A stretch of 5,156 nucleotides of DNA from Bacteroidaceae bacterium (GTDB taxonomy: Bacteria; Bacteroidota; Bacteroidia; Bacteroidales; Barnesiellaceae_A): assembly GCA_017561285.1 (NCBI GenBank), contig JAFZDG010000251.1, forward strand, positions 1 through 5,156. The letters run 5' to 3'. Of this stretch, positions 1-5,112 are shown one piece after another. The position numbers and the translations under genes are program-made. How positions within the stretch are numbered: the first letter of the stretch is position 1; each line of letters opens with the position of its first letter. The notes beneath the pieces are model-generated. The model did not search any database, was not told the DNA's origin, and saw nothing but the letters and a program-made list of their open reading frames with translations.

Positions 1-141
1 CAACAGCAGCAACAAGAACAACAACAAGATCAGCAAGAACAAGAGCAGGAGCAGCAACAACAAGAACAGCAACAGCAGCAACAACCGCCTCAAGAGCAAA
101 AAGAACAGCAGCAAGAGCAACAACAACAGCAGCAACAGCAA
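1..141 (+). repeat. CAA/CAG low-complexity tract encoding poly-Gln/Glu
   Basis: This is an almost uninterrupted run of CAA and CAG codons mixed with GAA/GAG, inside batC. CAA and CAG alternate irregularly, so it is an impure trinucleotide repeat and not a perfect microsatellite. Such a tract could expand or contract in steps of three bases without breaking the frame. It continues to the left edge of the window, so its full size is unknown. Confidence 0.85.
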
Positions 142-273
142 AGTGGTATGACCAAAGAAAATGCCAAGCAAATACTCGATGCCTTGCAACAAAACGAACG
201 CGATGCACAAGAACGTGTACAACAACACCTTATGCAACAACAAAATCGCCGTAAAGTCGAAAAAGAATGGTAA
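1..273 (+). CDS. batC: BatC, TPR protein of the Bat aerotolerance operon (3' end only)
   Basis: This is the last 90 codons of a gene that begins before the window; the frame is open from base 1 and stops at TAA 271-273. The first 47 visible residues are almost only Gln and Glu (35 Gln), with one Pro-Pro. They are followed by a charged, probably helical tail that starts SGMTKENAKQILDALQQNE and ends RRKVEKEW. From family knowledge, Bacteroidales BatC proteins have a signal sequence, TPR repeats, a low-complexity Gln/Glu-rich stretch and a conserved tail of this type (ENA..ILDALQQ and a final EK-acidic-W). The TPR part would lie upstream and is not seen. The position immediately before batD and batE supports the name. 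The protein probably acts in the periplasm with other Bat proteins; its biochemical role is not established. The Gln tract makes its length likely to vary between strains. Confidence 0.87.
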   Translation, partial: QQQQQEQQQDQQEQEQEQQQQEQQQQQQPPQEQKEQQQEQQQQQQQQSGMTKENAKQILDALQQNERDAQERVQQHLMQQQNRRKVEKEW

Positions 274-301
274 CTTTGTGCCCGCATTTTTAAGAAAGTA
301 A

Positions 302-2134
302 ATGATAGTATTTAAAATGAAACGTCTATTTATTTTATATTCACTCCTTTCGATTGCTCTCTTTGCAGTTGCCGATGAGATAAGTTTCGAGTGGAAAGGT
401 CGCAGTAAGGTTGTACAAGGAAGTCAATTCCAACTCGAATATGTCGTGACCGGTACGGATGGTGGCAGTGTAACTTTACCACAATTCAAAGGGTGTACCG
501 AACTCTTTAAAGGTACATCGCGAGGTACAAGCGTAAGCATAATAAATGGAAATGTGTCGCGTACGGTCTCCAGTTCTATAACCGTTACATTACGAGCCGA
601 CGAAGAAGGTACACATGAGATAGAGCCTGCCACACTCACAGTCGATGGCAAAACCTACAAAACAAAGCCCCTCACACTCATTGTACTCAAGGCCGATGAT
701 GCCGGTAACAATAATAGCGGAGGAGGCGAGAGTCGGTCGGGTGGCCGCAGTGCGGTTGTCTCGTCGGGCAATAGCACCGAGACTTTCACTCGATTGGTAT
801 TGTCGCGTACCAATGTATATGAGCAAGAAGCTATATTGGCTACGCTCAAGGTATATACATTGGCTCCGCAACTCAACTTTACAAAAGTCACGCTACCCAC
901 TTTCGAGGGTTTTGCCGCACAAGAACTCGATGTGCCCGCTTCCAATCAGTGGGATATCGAACGATATAACGACCGTAACTATAAGACCGCAACTTTGCGC
1001 CGTATATTGCTTTTCCCTCAACAATCGGGCGAGATAAAAATAAATGGCGGTAGCAGTGAGATTGATGTCTACGAGGTGCAAGGTGTCAATTTCTTTGGTC
1101 AACCCTACTACGATGTGATAAGTAAAAATATTATTACACCTTCGGTCAATGTCAATGTCAAATCATTGCCTCAAGACAAACCCTTAAACTTTACCGGTGG
1201 AGTGGGCGACTTTACACTCACAGGTGAGTTGTCAACAACCGAGTTGAAGGCCAACGAAGCCCTTACACTCAAACTCATTATAAGTGGTAAAGGTAACTTG
1301 CAGTTGATGCAAAATCCCAACGTAGAATTTCCTTCGGAATTTGAAGCCTACGATCCGCAAGTCAATCTCGATATTCGTTCGGGGGCCGGAGGCGTTTCTG
1401 GCAAACGTGTGATTGAATATACTATCATTCCCCGATATGCAGGTACATTCACCATTCCTTCTATCGAAATAGCCTATTTCGATCCGCAAGCCAAAGCTTA
1501 CAAAACAATGGCATCGCCCGAGTTTACTGTGGAGGTGTCAAAAGGTGATGATGTAGAGGCTGCCACTGTGAGCAACTTCAGTAGTCAAGACGATGTACGA
1601 CTGCTTAATGCCGATATTCGCCATATTGTAAGCTCATCGGGCCATCTTACCCATTTGCGCAATGCCTATGTCGATAGTTGGAGCTATTGGTTGTGGTTCA
1701 TTTTACCCATCCTTTTGGTTGTTATATACGCCATTGCATCGCGCATCTATGCAACTACACATGCCGATGTAGCACTCAATCGCAATAGAAAAGCCAATAG
1801 AGTAGCCTTGCGCCGACTCAAACAAGCCGGGATTTTCCTTAAAGCTCGCAACGAAGCTCAGTTCTATGAAGAAGTGTTACGCGCTGTATGGGGTTATCTG
1901 TGCGATAAACTTACAATGCCCATATCAGAATTATCACGCGACAATGTGCAAGCCGAGTTGTCTCGCAGTGGTGTGAATGACGAGTTGGTTATGCGCTTCA
2001 TACGCATTCTCGATCAGTGTGAATTTGCCCGATATGCACCCTCGCAAGCAGGCAATGCAATGGAGCAACTGTATCAAGAAACCATAGAAGCCATAGGCGA
2101 GATGGAAAGTGTTGTTAAATCAAAGAAAAAATAG
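302..2134 (+). CDS. batD: BatD, membrane-anchored periplasmic protein of the Bat operon
   Basis: The product is 610 residues, a usual size for Bacteroidetes BatD. A second in-frame ATG at 317 (Met6) gives a cleaner signal peptide (MKRLFILYSLLSIALFAVA, cleavage before Asp25), so 317 may be the true start; neither ATG has a convincing ribosome binding site. The mature N-terminal part (about 25-460) looks like successive beta-rich extracellular domains, including EISFEWKGRSKVVQGSQFQL and a second module from about residue 295 (NFTGGVGDFTLTGELSTTEL). A Gly/Ser/Asn-rich linker lies at about 134-150. One membrane segment spans about 463-479 (WLWFILPILLVVIYAIA), followed by an Arg/Lys-rich region, so the last 130 residues should be a helical cytosolic domain. 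The gene lies 28 bases after batC and 9 before batE, which implies one operon. The Bat locus is linked to oxygen tolerance in Bacteroides fragilis; BatD's exact activity is unknown. Confidence 0.92.
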   Translation: MIVFKMKRLFILYSLLSIALFAVADEISFEWKGRSKVVQGSQFQLEYVVTGTDGGSVTLPQFKGCTELFKGTSRGTSVSIINGNVSRTVSSSITVTLRADEEGTHEIEPATLTVDGKTYKTKPLTLIVLKADDAGNNNSGGGESRSGGRSAVVSSGNSTETFTRLVLSRTNVYEQEAILATLKVYTLAPQLNFTKVTLPTFEGFAAQELDVPASNQWDIERYNDRNYKTATLRRILLFPQQSGEIKINGGSSEIDVYEVQGVNFFGQPYYDVISKNIITPSVNVNVKSLPQDKPLNFTGGVGDFTLTGELSTTELKANEALTLKLIISGKGNLQLMQNPNVEFPSEFEAYDPQVNLDIRSGAGGVSGKRVIEYTIIPRYAGTFTIPSIEIAYFDPQAKAYKTMASPEFTVEVSKGDDVEAATVSNFSSQDDVRLLNADIRHIVSSSGHLTHLRNAYVDSWSYWLWFILPILLVVIYAIASRIYATTHADVALNRNRKANRVALRRLKQAGIFLKARNEAQFYEEVLRAVWGYLCDKLTMPISELSRDNVQAELSRSGVNDELVMRFIRILDQCEFARYAPSQAGNAMEQLYQETIEAIGEMESVVKSKKK

Positions 2135-2143
2135 ATAAACGGT

Positions 2144-2899
2144 ATGAAACACAAGATATTATCACTTTTGGTGCTGTGTGTGATAGCCCTGTCGGGTGCT
2201 GCGCAAACAACATTTGAGCAAGCCGGAGCGATGTACAACGCACAGCGTTATGCCGATGCGGTAGCCCTTTACGATAGTATAGAGGTTTCCGAAGGTGTCT
2301 CGCCCGAGTTGTATTACAATCGTGGCAATGCCTATTATAAAATGGGTAAATATGCACCGGCAATAATCAACTATGAGCGTGCATTGTTGTTAGATCCCGG
2401 CAATGCCAATGCTAAATACAATCTCGAACTCGTCAATACCAAGATAACCGATAAGATAGAGCAAACCGGTACATTCTTTATCAATGTATGGGCTGAAGAT
2501 GTTCGTGATTGGTTCCCATCCAATACTTGGGCTGTAATAGCTGTTGTCACCTTCTTGCTTTTTGTTGCTGGCCTGGTAATATATCTCTTTACAGGTATCG
2601 AGCGTATGATGTGGAAGAAAATTGGTTTCTTTGTTGCACTTCCTATGTTCATCATCTCAGCTATTGCATTGAGCTGTGCTGTTGCACAAAACAATCGCAG
2701 TAAAACACACGATAATGCCATTGTTTTTGCTCCGGAGGTATCGGTTAAAAGTTCGCCGGCCGACAGTGGAACAGACCTGTTTGTGCTGCATGAAGGTACA
2801 AAAGTCATCATCCAAGAGCAAGTGGGTAGTTGGGTTGAAGTGGTAGTTTCCGATGGCAATCGAGGGTGGCTTCCCGTATCGACCATCGAAGTCATATAA
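2144..2899 (+). CDS. batE: BatE, TPR and SH3-like membrane protein of the Bat operon
   Basis: The product is 251 residues. It begins with a signal peptide (MKHKILSLLVLCVIALSGAA, probable cleavage before Gln21). TPR repeats follow at about 24-51 and 54-87, the second very clear (ELYYNRGNAYYKMGKYAPAI), with part of a third helix pair after it. Two membrane segments (about 129-149 and 160-181) form a hairpin around a short basic loop (IERMMWKK), which should face the cytosol. The last 58 residues resemble a bacterial SH3 domain, with GSWVEV and a final RGWLPVSTIEVI. TPR and SH3 parts are therefore both predicted on the periplasmic side, suited to binding partner proteins or the cell wall (inference). 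The start lies 9 bases after the batD stop, which suggests coupled expression. BatE with exactly this domain order closes the bat operon in many Bacteroidales. No residue points to an enzyme. Confidence 0.9.
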   Translation: MKHKILSLLVLCVIALSGAAQTTFEQAGAMYNAQRYADAVALYDSIEVSEGVSPELYYNRGNAYYKMGKYAPAIINYERALLLDPGNANAKYNLELVNTKITDKIEQTGTFFINVWAEDVRDWFPSNTWAVIAVVTFLLFVAGLVIYLFTGIERMMWKKIGFFVALPMFIISAIALSCAVAQNNRSKTHDNAIVFAPEVSVKSSPADSGTDLFVLHEGTKVIIQEQVGSWVEVVVSDGNRGWLPVSTIEVI

Positions 2900-2956
2900 T
2901 AGCCACCGAGATACATTATTTACATAGTACATTCATCACATTATATTATATAGCAT

Positions 2957-3628
2957 ATGTTAGATTGGTTGATAACCCTCGATAAAGATTTATTGTTGTT
3001 TTGTAACGGAGTCCATTTCCCATGGTCCGATACCTTCTATATGATGGTAACATCCAAGTGGCTCAATATATATATGGTAATACCATTATTATGCATATTG
3101 GCTCATCGCCGCAAGGCACTCGATGCCGTACTTGTAATACTAACCATTGCCTTGGTAGTATTGCTGTGCGACCAAATTGCATCATCGGTTTTCAAGCCCC
3201 TCTTTCAGCGTTTGCGCCCTACGCACGATCCCAGTCTGTCGGTAATAGTCGTCAATGACTATCGTTGCGGATTGTATGGCTTCATATCGAGTCATGCAGC
3301 CAATTCGGTTGGCGTAGCCACATTCTTGGCATTGTTGTTCCGCAACCGATGGTTTACATTGGCCATAGGAGTGTGGGCAGCACTTACAAGCTATTCTCGC
3401 ATATACCTTGGCGTTCATTTTCCGGGCGATGTATTGGTAGGTGCAATGGTTGGAGGGTTGATAGGATGGGCTATATATCGCCTATATGAAGCGTCCCGAA
3501 AGCTCCTCTTTGAGAAAAATTATATTGGTGAGCTGCAAAATCCTTATAGACGAGATGATTATGCTCAATATTTCGCTATCTATATAGCTCTTTTGTTTGT
3601 TGTGCTACTTGTAGTATCGATTTGTTGA
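2957..3628 (+). CDS. PAP2-family membrane phosphatase
   Basis: The product is a 223-residue multi-pass inner-membrane protein with all three acid-phosphatase motifs of the PAP2 superfamily: K80-x6-R87-P88 (KPLFQRLRP), a Ser-Ser-His core (S111-S112-H113, within GFISSHAANS) and S147-R148-x5-H154-x3-D158 (SRIYLGVHFPGD). H154 would be the nucleophile and H113 the general acid in the family mechanism. The usual Gly of the P-S-G-H motif is Ser, a variation I associate with Bacteroidetes members. Hydrophobic segments lie near 38-50, 55-79, 115-128, 132-146, 159-175 and 203-222. The substrate cannot be read from the sequence. Undecaprenyl diphosphate, phosphatidylglycerol phosphate and lipid A phosphates are all known for this superfamily, so no gene symbol is given. 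It starts 57 bases after batE, and I see no TAnnTTTG promoter in that gap, so read-through from the bat operon is likely. Confidence 0.9.
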   Translation: MLDWLITLDKDLLLFCNGVHFPWSDTFYMMVTSKWLNIYMVIPLLCILAHRRKALDAVLVILTIALVVLLCDQIASSVFKPLFQRLRPTHDPSLSVIVVNDYRCGLYGFISSHAANSVGVATFLALLFRNRWFTLAIGVWAALTSYSRIYLGVHFPGDVLVGAMVGGLIGWAIYRLYEASRKLLFEKNYIGELQNPYRRDDYAQYFAIYIALLFVVLLVVSIC

Positions 3629-3646
3629 AAACAAAATTTTAAAATT

Positions 3647-3673
3647 TTTGAAAAAAACACACCCGTAAATTTG
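3647..3673 (+). promoter_or_regulatory. Bacteroidetes-type promoter for the HTH gene
   Basis: A perfect -7 element TAAATTTG lies at 3666-3673. A TTTG at 3647-3650 could serve as the -33 element, but the spacer is only 15 bases, shorter than the usual 19-21, so the -33 assignment is uncertain. Transcription would begin at about 3680, giving an AT-rich 5' leader of roughly 70 bases before the ATG at 3749. The PAP2 gene has just ended at 3628, so the site is well placed. The A/T-rich stretch before it (3631-3649) may help polymerase binding. Confidence 0.6.
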
Positions 3674-3748
3674 CAGTTTTCACAATATAGTACTAAATTT
3701 ATTGCGAAATTAAGATTTTACAATTAACAATTAAAAATAGTAAATACC

Positions 3749-4006
3749 ATGACCAAAACAATTTCATTTAATGAGCTCCGTCGTATCAAAGCAAGTTTGC
3801 CCGAGGGCTCAATACATCGCATCGCCGACGAGTTGAATGTAACAGTTCAAACAGTTCGTAACTATTTTGGTGGTACCAATTATGAGTTTGGTAAGAATAG
3901 TGGCATTCATATCGAGCCGGGTCCCGATGGCGGTATTGTAGTCCTTGATGATACAACTATTTACGACATGGCTGTTAAGATTCTTGAAGAAAATACAGAA
4001 GAATAA
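3749..4006 (+). CDS. Small helix-turn-helix DNA-binding protein conserved in Bacteroidales
   Basis: The product is a complete 85-residue protein. Residues 20-42 form a clear helix-turn-helix: first helix around SIHRIADELN, turn V-T-V, recognition helix around QTVRNYFGG. The second half has a Gly/Pro-rich probable beta-hairpin (GIHIEPGPDGGIVVLDD, 52-68) and an acidic C-terminal helix (TIYDMAVKILEENTEE, 70-85). I recognise the overall pattern, starting MTKTISFNELRRIK, as a small DNA-binding protein kept with high identity across Bacteroidales, but I know of no assigned function or symbol. It could be a nucleoid-associated protein or a global regulator, given its small size and single domain (inference). 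The start is preceded by an A-rich leader with no Shine-Dalgarno, normal for the phylum. It is a one-gene unit between its own promoter and a strong terminator at 4027-4066. Confidence 0.88.
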   Translation: MTKTISFNELRRIKASLPEGSIHRIADELNVTVQTVRNYFGGTNYEFGKNSGIHIEPGPDGGIVVLDDTTIYDMAVKILEENTEE

Positions 4007-4026
4007 GCCCTGGAGCATTTGGTTTT

Positions 4027-4066
4027 ACGCGAGATTGTGTCGTCCGATACAATCTCGCGTCTTTTT
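4027..4066 (+). terminator. Strong intrinsic terminator after the HTH gene
   Basis: A perfect 12-base inverted repeat (ACGCGAGATTGT at 4027-4038 and its complement at 4049-4060) has a 10-base loop that can add up to three more pairs, and is followed by CTTTTTG with the T-run at 4062-4066. It begins 20 bases after the stop codon. The opposite strand has no T-run, so it should act on + strand transcription only. Confidence 0.92.
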
Positions 4067-4160
4067 GTAGGTAGCTCCATTTATACAATATCTATATATA
4101 ACGTCTCTGCATTCCTGTGTACCGCACCTTATAAACATAGTCATAAACAATTCTTCGCCC

Positions 4161-4192
4161 ATTGGCGTTCTATAAGTACAAAGCAACTTTTG
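4161..4192 (+). promoter_or_regulatory. Possible promoter for a small RNA in the intergenic region
   Basis: ATTG at 4161-4164 and AACTTTTG at 4185-4192 are separated by 20 bases. Each differs by one base from the Bacteroidetes elements TTTG and TAnnTTTG. The spacing and the ATTG variant match the better promoter at 4308-4339. The predicted start is near 4198. It is weak on its own; a terminator-like structure about 90 bases downstream gives some support. Confidence 0.3.
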
Positions 4193-4197
4193 ATTGG

Positions 4198-4297
4198 TTA
4201 TATTTAGGTGATTGTTATACTCTGCGAGGAGTATGACTGCGAGACATAGAAGTACAGCTGTTTTTATCGACAACTTGCTCCTTTGTCTCGTTTTTTT
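4198..4297 (+). ncRNA. Candidate small non-coding RNA of about 100 bases
   Basis: This is a proposed transcript, not a recognised family. It lies between two independently terminated or promoted genes, in a 300-base gap with no credible protein gene. It would begin near 4198 from the weak promoter just upstream. It contains a 9-pair hairpin (GTTATACTC at 4214-4222 with GAGTATGAC at 4229-4237, one G-T pair, loop TGCGAG). Next comes a stem CGAGACA/TGTCTCG (4240-4246 with 4284-4290) followed by a seven-T run. The heptamer CTGCGAG occurs twice (4222-4228 and 4237-4243), so its CGAG could pair alternatively with CTCG at 4287-4290. The rest of the gap (4067-4160) shows nothing I can interpret. Confidence 0.28.
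4239..4297 (+). terminator. Terminator-like stem with T-run
   Basis: A 7-pair stem (CGAGACA at 4240-4246, TGTCTCG at 4284-4290), extendable by one G-T pair, is followed at once by seven T at 4291-4297. The loop is 37 bases, long for an intrinsic terminator, with only a weak inner helix (AAGT 4250-4253 with ACTT 4273-4276). It lies upstream of the promoter at 4308-4339, so it cannot serve the DUF3127 gene; it would end a transcript that starts in the gap or reads through from 4066. Confidence 0.4.
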
Positions 4298-4307
4298 ATT
4301 CATCGGC

Positions 4308-4339
4308 ATTGTGTACCTCGCAACAAATCACTACCTTTG
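4308..4339 (+). promoter_or_regulatory. Bacteroidetes-type promoter for the DUF3127 gene
   Basis: A perfect -7 element TACCTTTG (4332-4339) is preceded, after 20 bases, by ATTG (4308-4311), one base from the TTTG -33 element. Transcription should start near 4345, giving a short leader of about 20 bases before the ATG at 4367. That leader has no Shine-Dalgarno. Confidence 0.72.
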
Positions 4340-4366
4340 TCACTCAATACAAAACAGATTTGATAT

Positions 4367-4735
4367 ATGGAAATTAAAGGCAAAATCATACATGTGCTTC
4401 CTTTGCAAGAAGGCGTGTCAAAAGCAGGAAATCCCTGGAAAAAACAAGAATATGTATTAGAAACATTCGATCAATATCCCAAGAAAGTGTGTTTCGAGTT
4501 TTTCGGCGACAAAGTAGATCAAAATCACGCACAAATAGGTGATGAAGTAGTTTTGAGTTTCGATCTCGAAAGTCGTGAATATAATGGTCGTTGGTTTACA
4601 AGCGTTCGTGGTTGGAAACTCGAGAAAGCCTCTGTCGAAGCTGCGCCTGCAATGGACCAAATCTCTTCAATGGCTATGGCGGATATACCTCCGTTCCCCG
4701 CAGCTGCCGACAATAATGACGATCTTCCTTTTTAA
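4367..4735 (+). CDS. DUF3127 OB-like protein with an SSB-like C-terminal tip
   Basis: The product is 122 residues. Residues 1-87 match my knowledge of the DUF3127 family of Bacteroidetes: an all-beta, OB-like core beginning MEIKGKIIHVLP, then GNPWKKQEYVLET (21-33), VCFEFFGDKV (41-50), IGDEVVLSFDLESREYNGRW (57-76) and TSVRGWKLEK (78-87). Conserved aromatics (W24, F43, F45, W76, W83) could bind nucleic acid. A Met/Ala/Pro-rich flexible linker (about 88-114) leads to the acidic end DNNDDLPF (115-122). This layout of OB core, loose linker and acidic tip ending Pro-Phe copies that of bacterial single-stranded DNA-binding protein (usual tip DDDIPF). A role in binding single-stranded nucleic acid and recruiting DNA-repair or replication proteins is an inference. 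No symbol is assigned. It is a single-gene unit with its own promoter (4308-4339) and terminator (4758-4800). Confidence 0.9.
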   Translation: MEIKGKIIHVLPLQEGVSKAGNPWKKQEYVLETFDQYPKKVCFEFFGDKVDQNHAQIGDEVVLSFDLESREYNGRWFTSVRGWKLEKASVEAAPAMDQISSMAMADIPPFPAAADNNDDLPF

Positions 4736-4757
4736 TAAATTGTTCAATCGCACACCA

Positions 4758-4800
4758 AACAAGGCTATGTCTCCACCGGGGCGTAGCCTTGTTCGTTTTT
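4758..4800 (+). terminator. Strong intrinsic terminator after the DUF3127 gene
   Basis: AACAAGGCTATG at 4758-4769 pairs with CGTAGCCTTGTT at 4782-4793 over 12 pairs, including one G-T. The loop bases TCTC/GGGG can extend the stem further. CG and a five-T run at 4796-4800 follow. It begins 22 bases after the stop codon. Confidence 0.92.
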
Positions 4801-5077
4801 CCTCATACTATATTATATAATGTATATACACATATACCCATCATACCCTTTTTGTGGCAATGGCGGTATGCAAGGTGGCAATAATCGAAAAATAGGGATG
4901 CGACACGCAGTTTTTTAGAAATAAAATAAGAGTCGGAAGGGGAGTTGAAATTCCTGTTTGGGGTATAAGTCGACAAAAAGTTCAATTTTGGTGTAAAAAA
5001 GTTTGTTTTGTAATGTGTTGAAAATGAGGTTTATAATAAATTCTTTAAAAATTTCTTGAAAAAAAGATTGAAAATAA
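4801..5077. other. Non-coding AT-rich region upstream of a strong promoter
   Basis: I see no credible gene on either strand. The first part (4804-4842) is very AT-rich with runs of TATA type. The middle (4850-4960) is more mixed. From 4976 the + strand becomes A- and T-tract rich up to the promoter (for example TTTAAAAATTTCTTGAAAAA at 5045-5064), as expected of an upstream activating region for a highly expressed RNA operon. A weak extra promoter-like pair, TTTG at 4957-4960 and CAATTTTG at 4983-4990 (spacer 22, one mismatch), could be an additional upstream start. Confidence 0.5.
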
Positions 5078-5108
5078 TTTGGTGGTAAAGAAAAAAGCAG
5101 TACCTTTG
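5078..5108 (+). promoter_or_regulatory. Strong Bacteroidetes-type promoter, probably for an rRNA operon
   Basis: TTTG at 5078-5081 and TACCTTTG at 5101-5108 match both consensus elements exactly, with a 19-base spacer. This is the best promoter in the window. A-tracts lie in the spacer and upstream, and transcription should begin at about 5114. The gene it drives is beyond the window; the leader suggests a ribosomal RNA operon. Confidence 0.85.
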
Positions 5109-5112
5109 CATC

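Noticed and set aside
90..287. A Cys-rich 65-residue reading frame on the minus strand.
   Set aside because: It is the complement of the CAA/CAG tract read in another frame (Cys and Ser codons from GCT/TGC/TTG repeats) and overlaps the recognisable batC tail.
2371..2916. A 181-residue open frame on the minus strand.
   Set aside because: It lies opposite batE, which has clear TPR, membrane and SH3 features; the antisense product has no recognisable domain and codes only as a shadow.
3631..3649. An A/T-only palindromic stretch (AAAATTTTAAAATTTT) as a terminator of the PAP2 gene.
   Set aside because: A stem of only A-T pairs is too weak for an intrinsic terminator; it is better read as AT-rich DNA upstream of the next promoter.
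4025..4309. A 94-residue minus-strand frame starting with a signal-like sequence (MPMNKKTRQRSKLSIKTAVL).
   Set aside because: It runs into the arm of the terminator at 4027-4060, has no minus-strand promoter that I can see, and matches no family I know. The hydrophobic look is weak evidence in AT-rich intergenic DNA.
4067..4366. A tRNA gene in the intergenic region.
   Set aside because: No GTTCGA-type T-arm or matching acceptor stem is present on either strand.
4212..4460. An 82-residue + strand frame with a hydrophobic middle.
   Set aside because: It runs across the terminator-like stem and the promoter at 4308-4339, and overlaps the DUF3127 gene out of frame.
4957..4990. A tandem upstream promoter for the presumed rRNA operon.
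   Set aside because: The -7 candidate CAATTTTG has a mismatch in a key position and the spacer is 22 bases; such matches occur by chance in AT-rich DNA, so it is mentioned only within the region entry.
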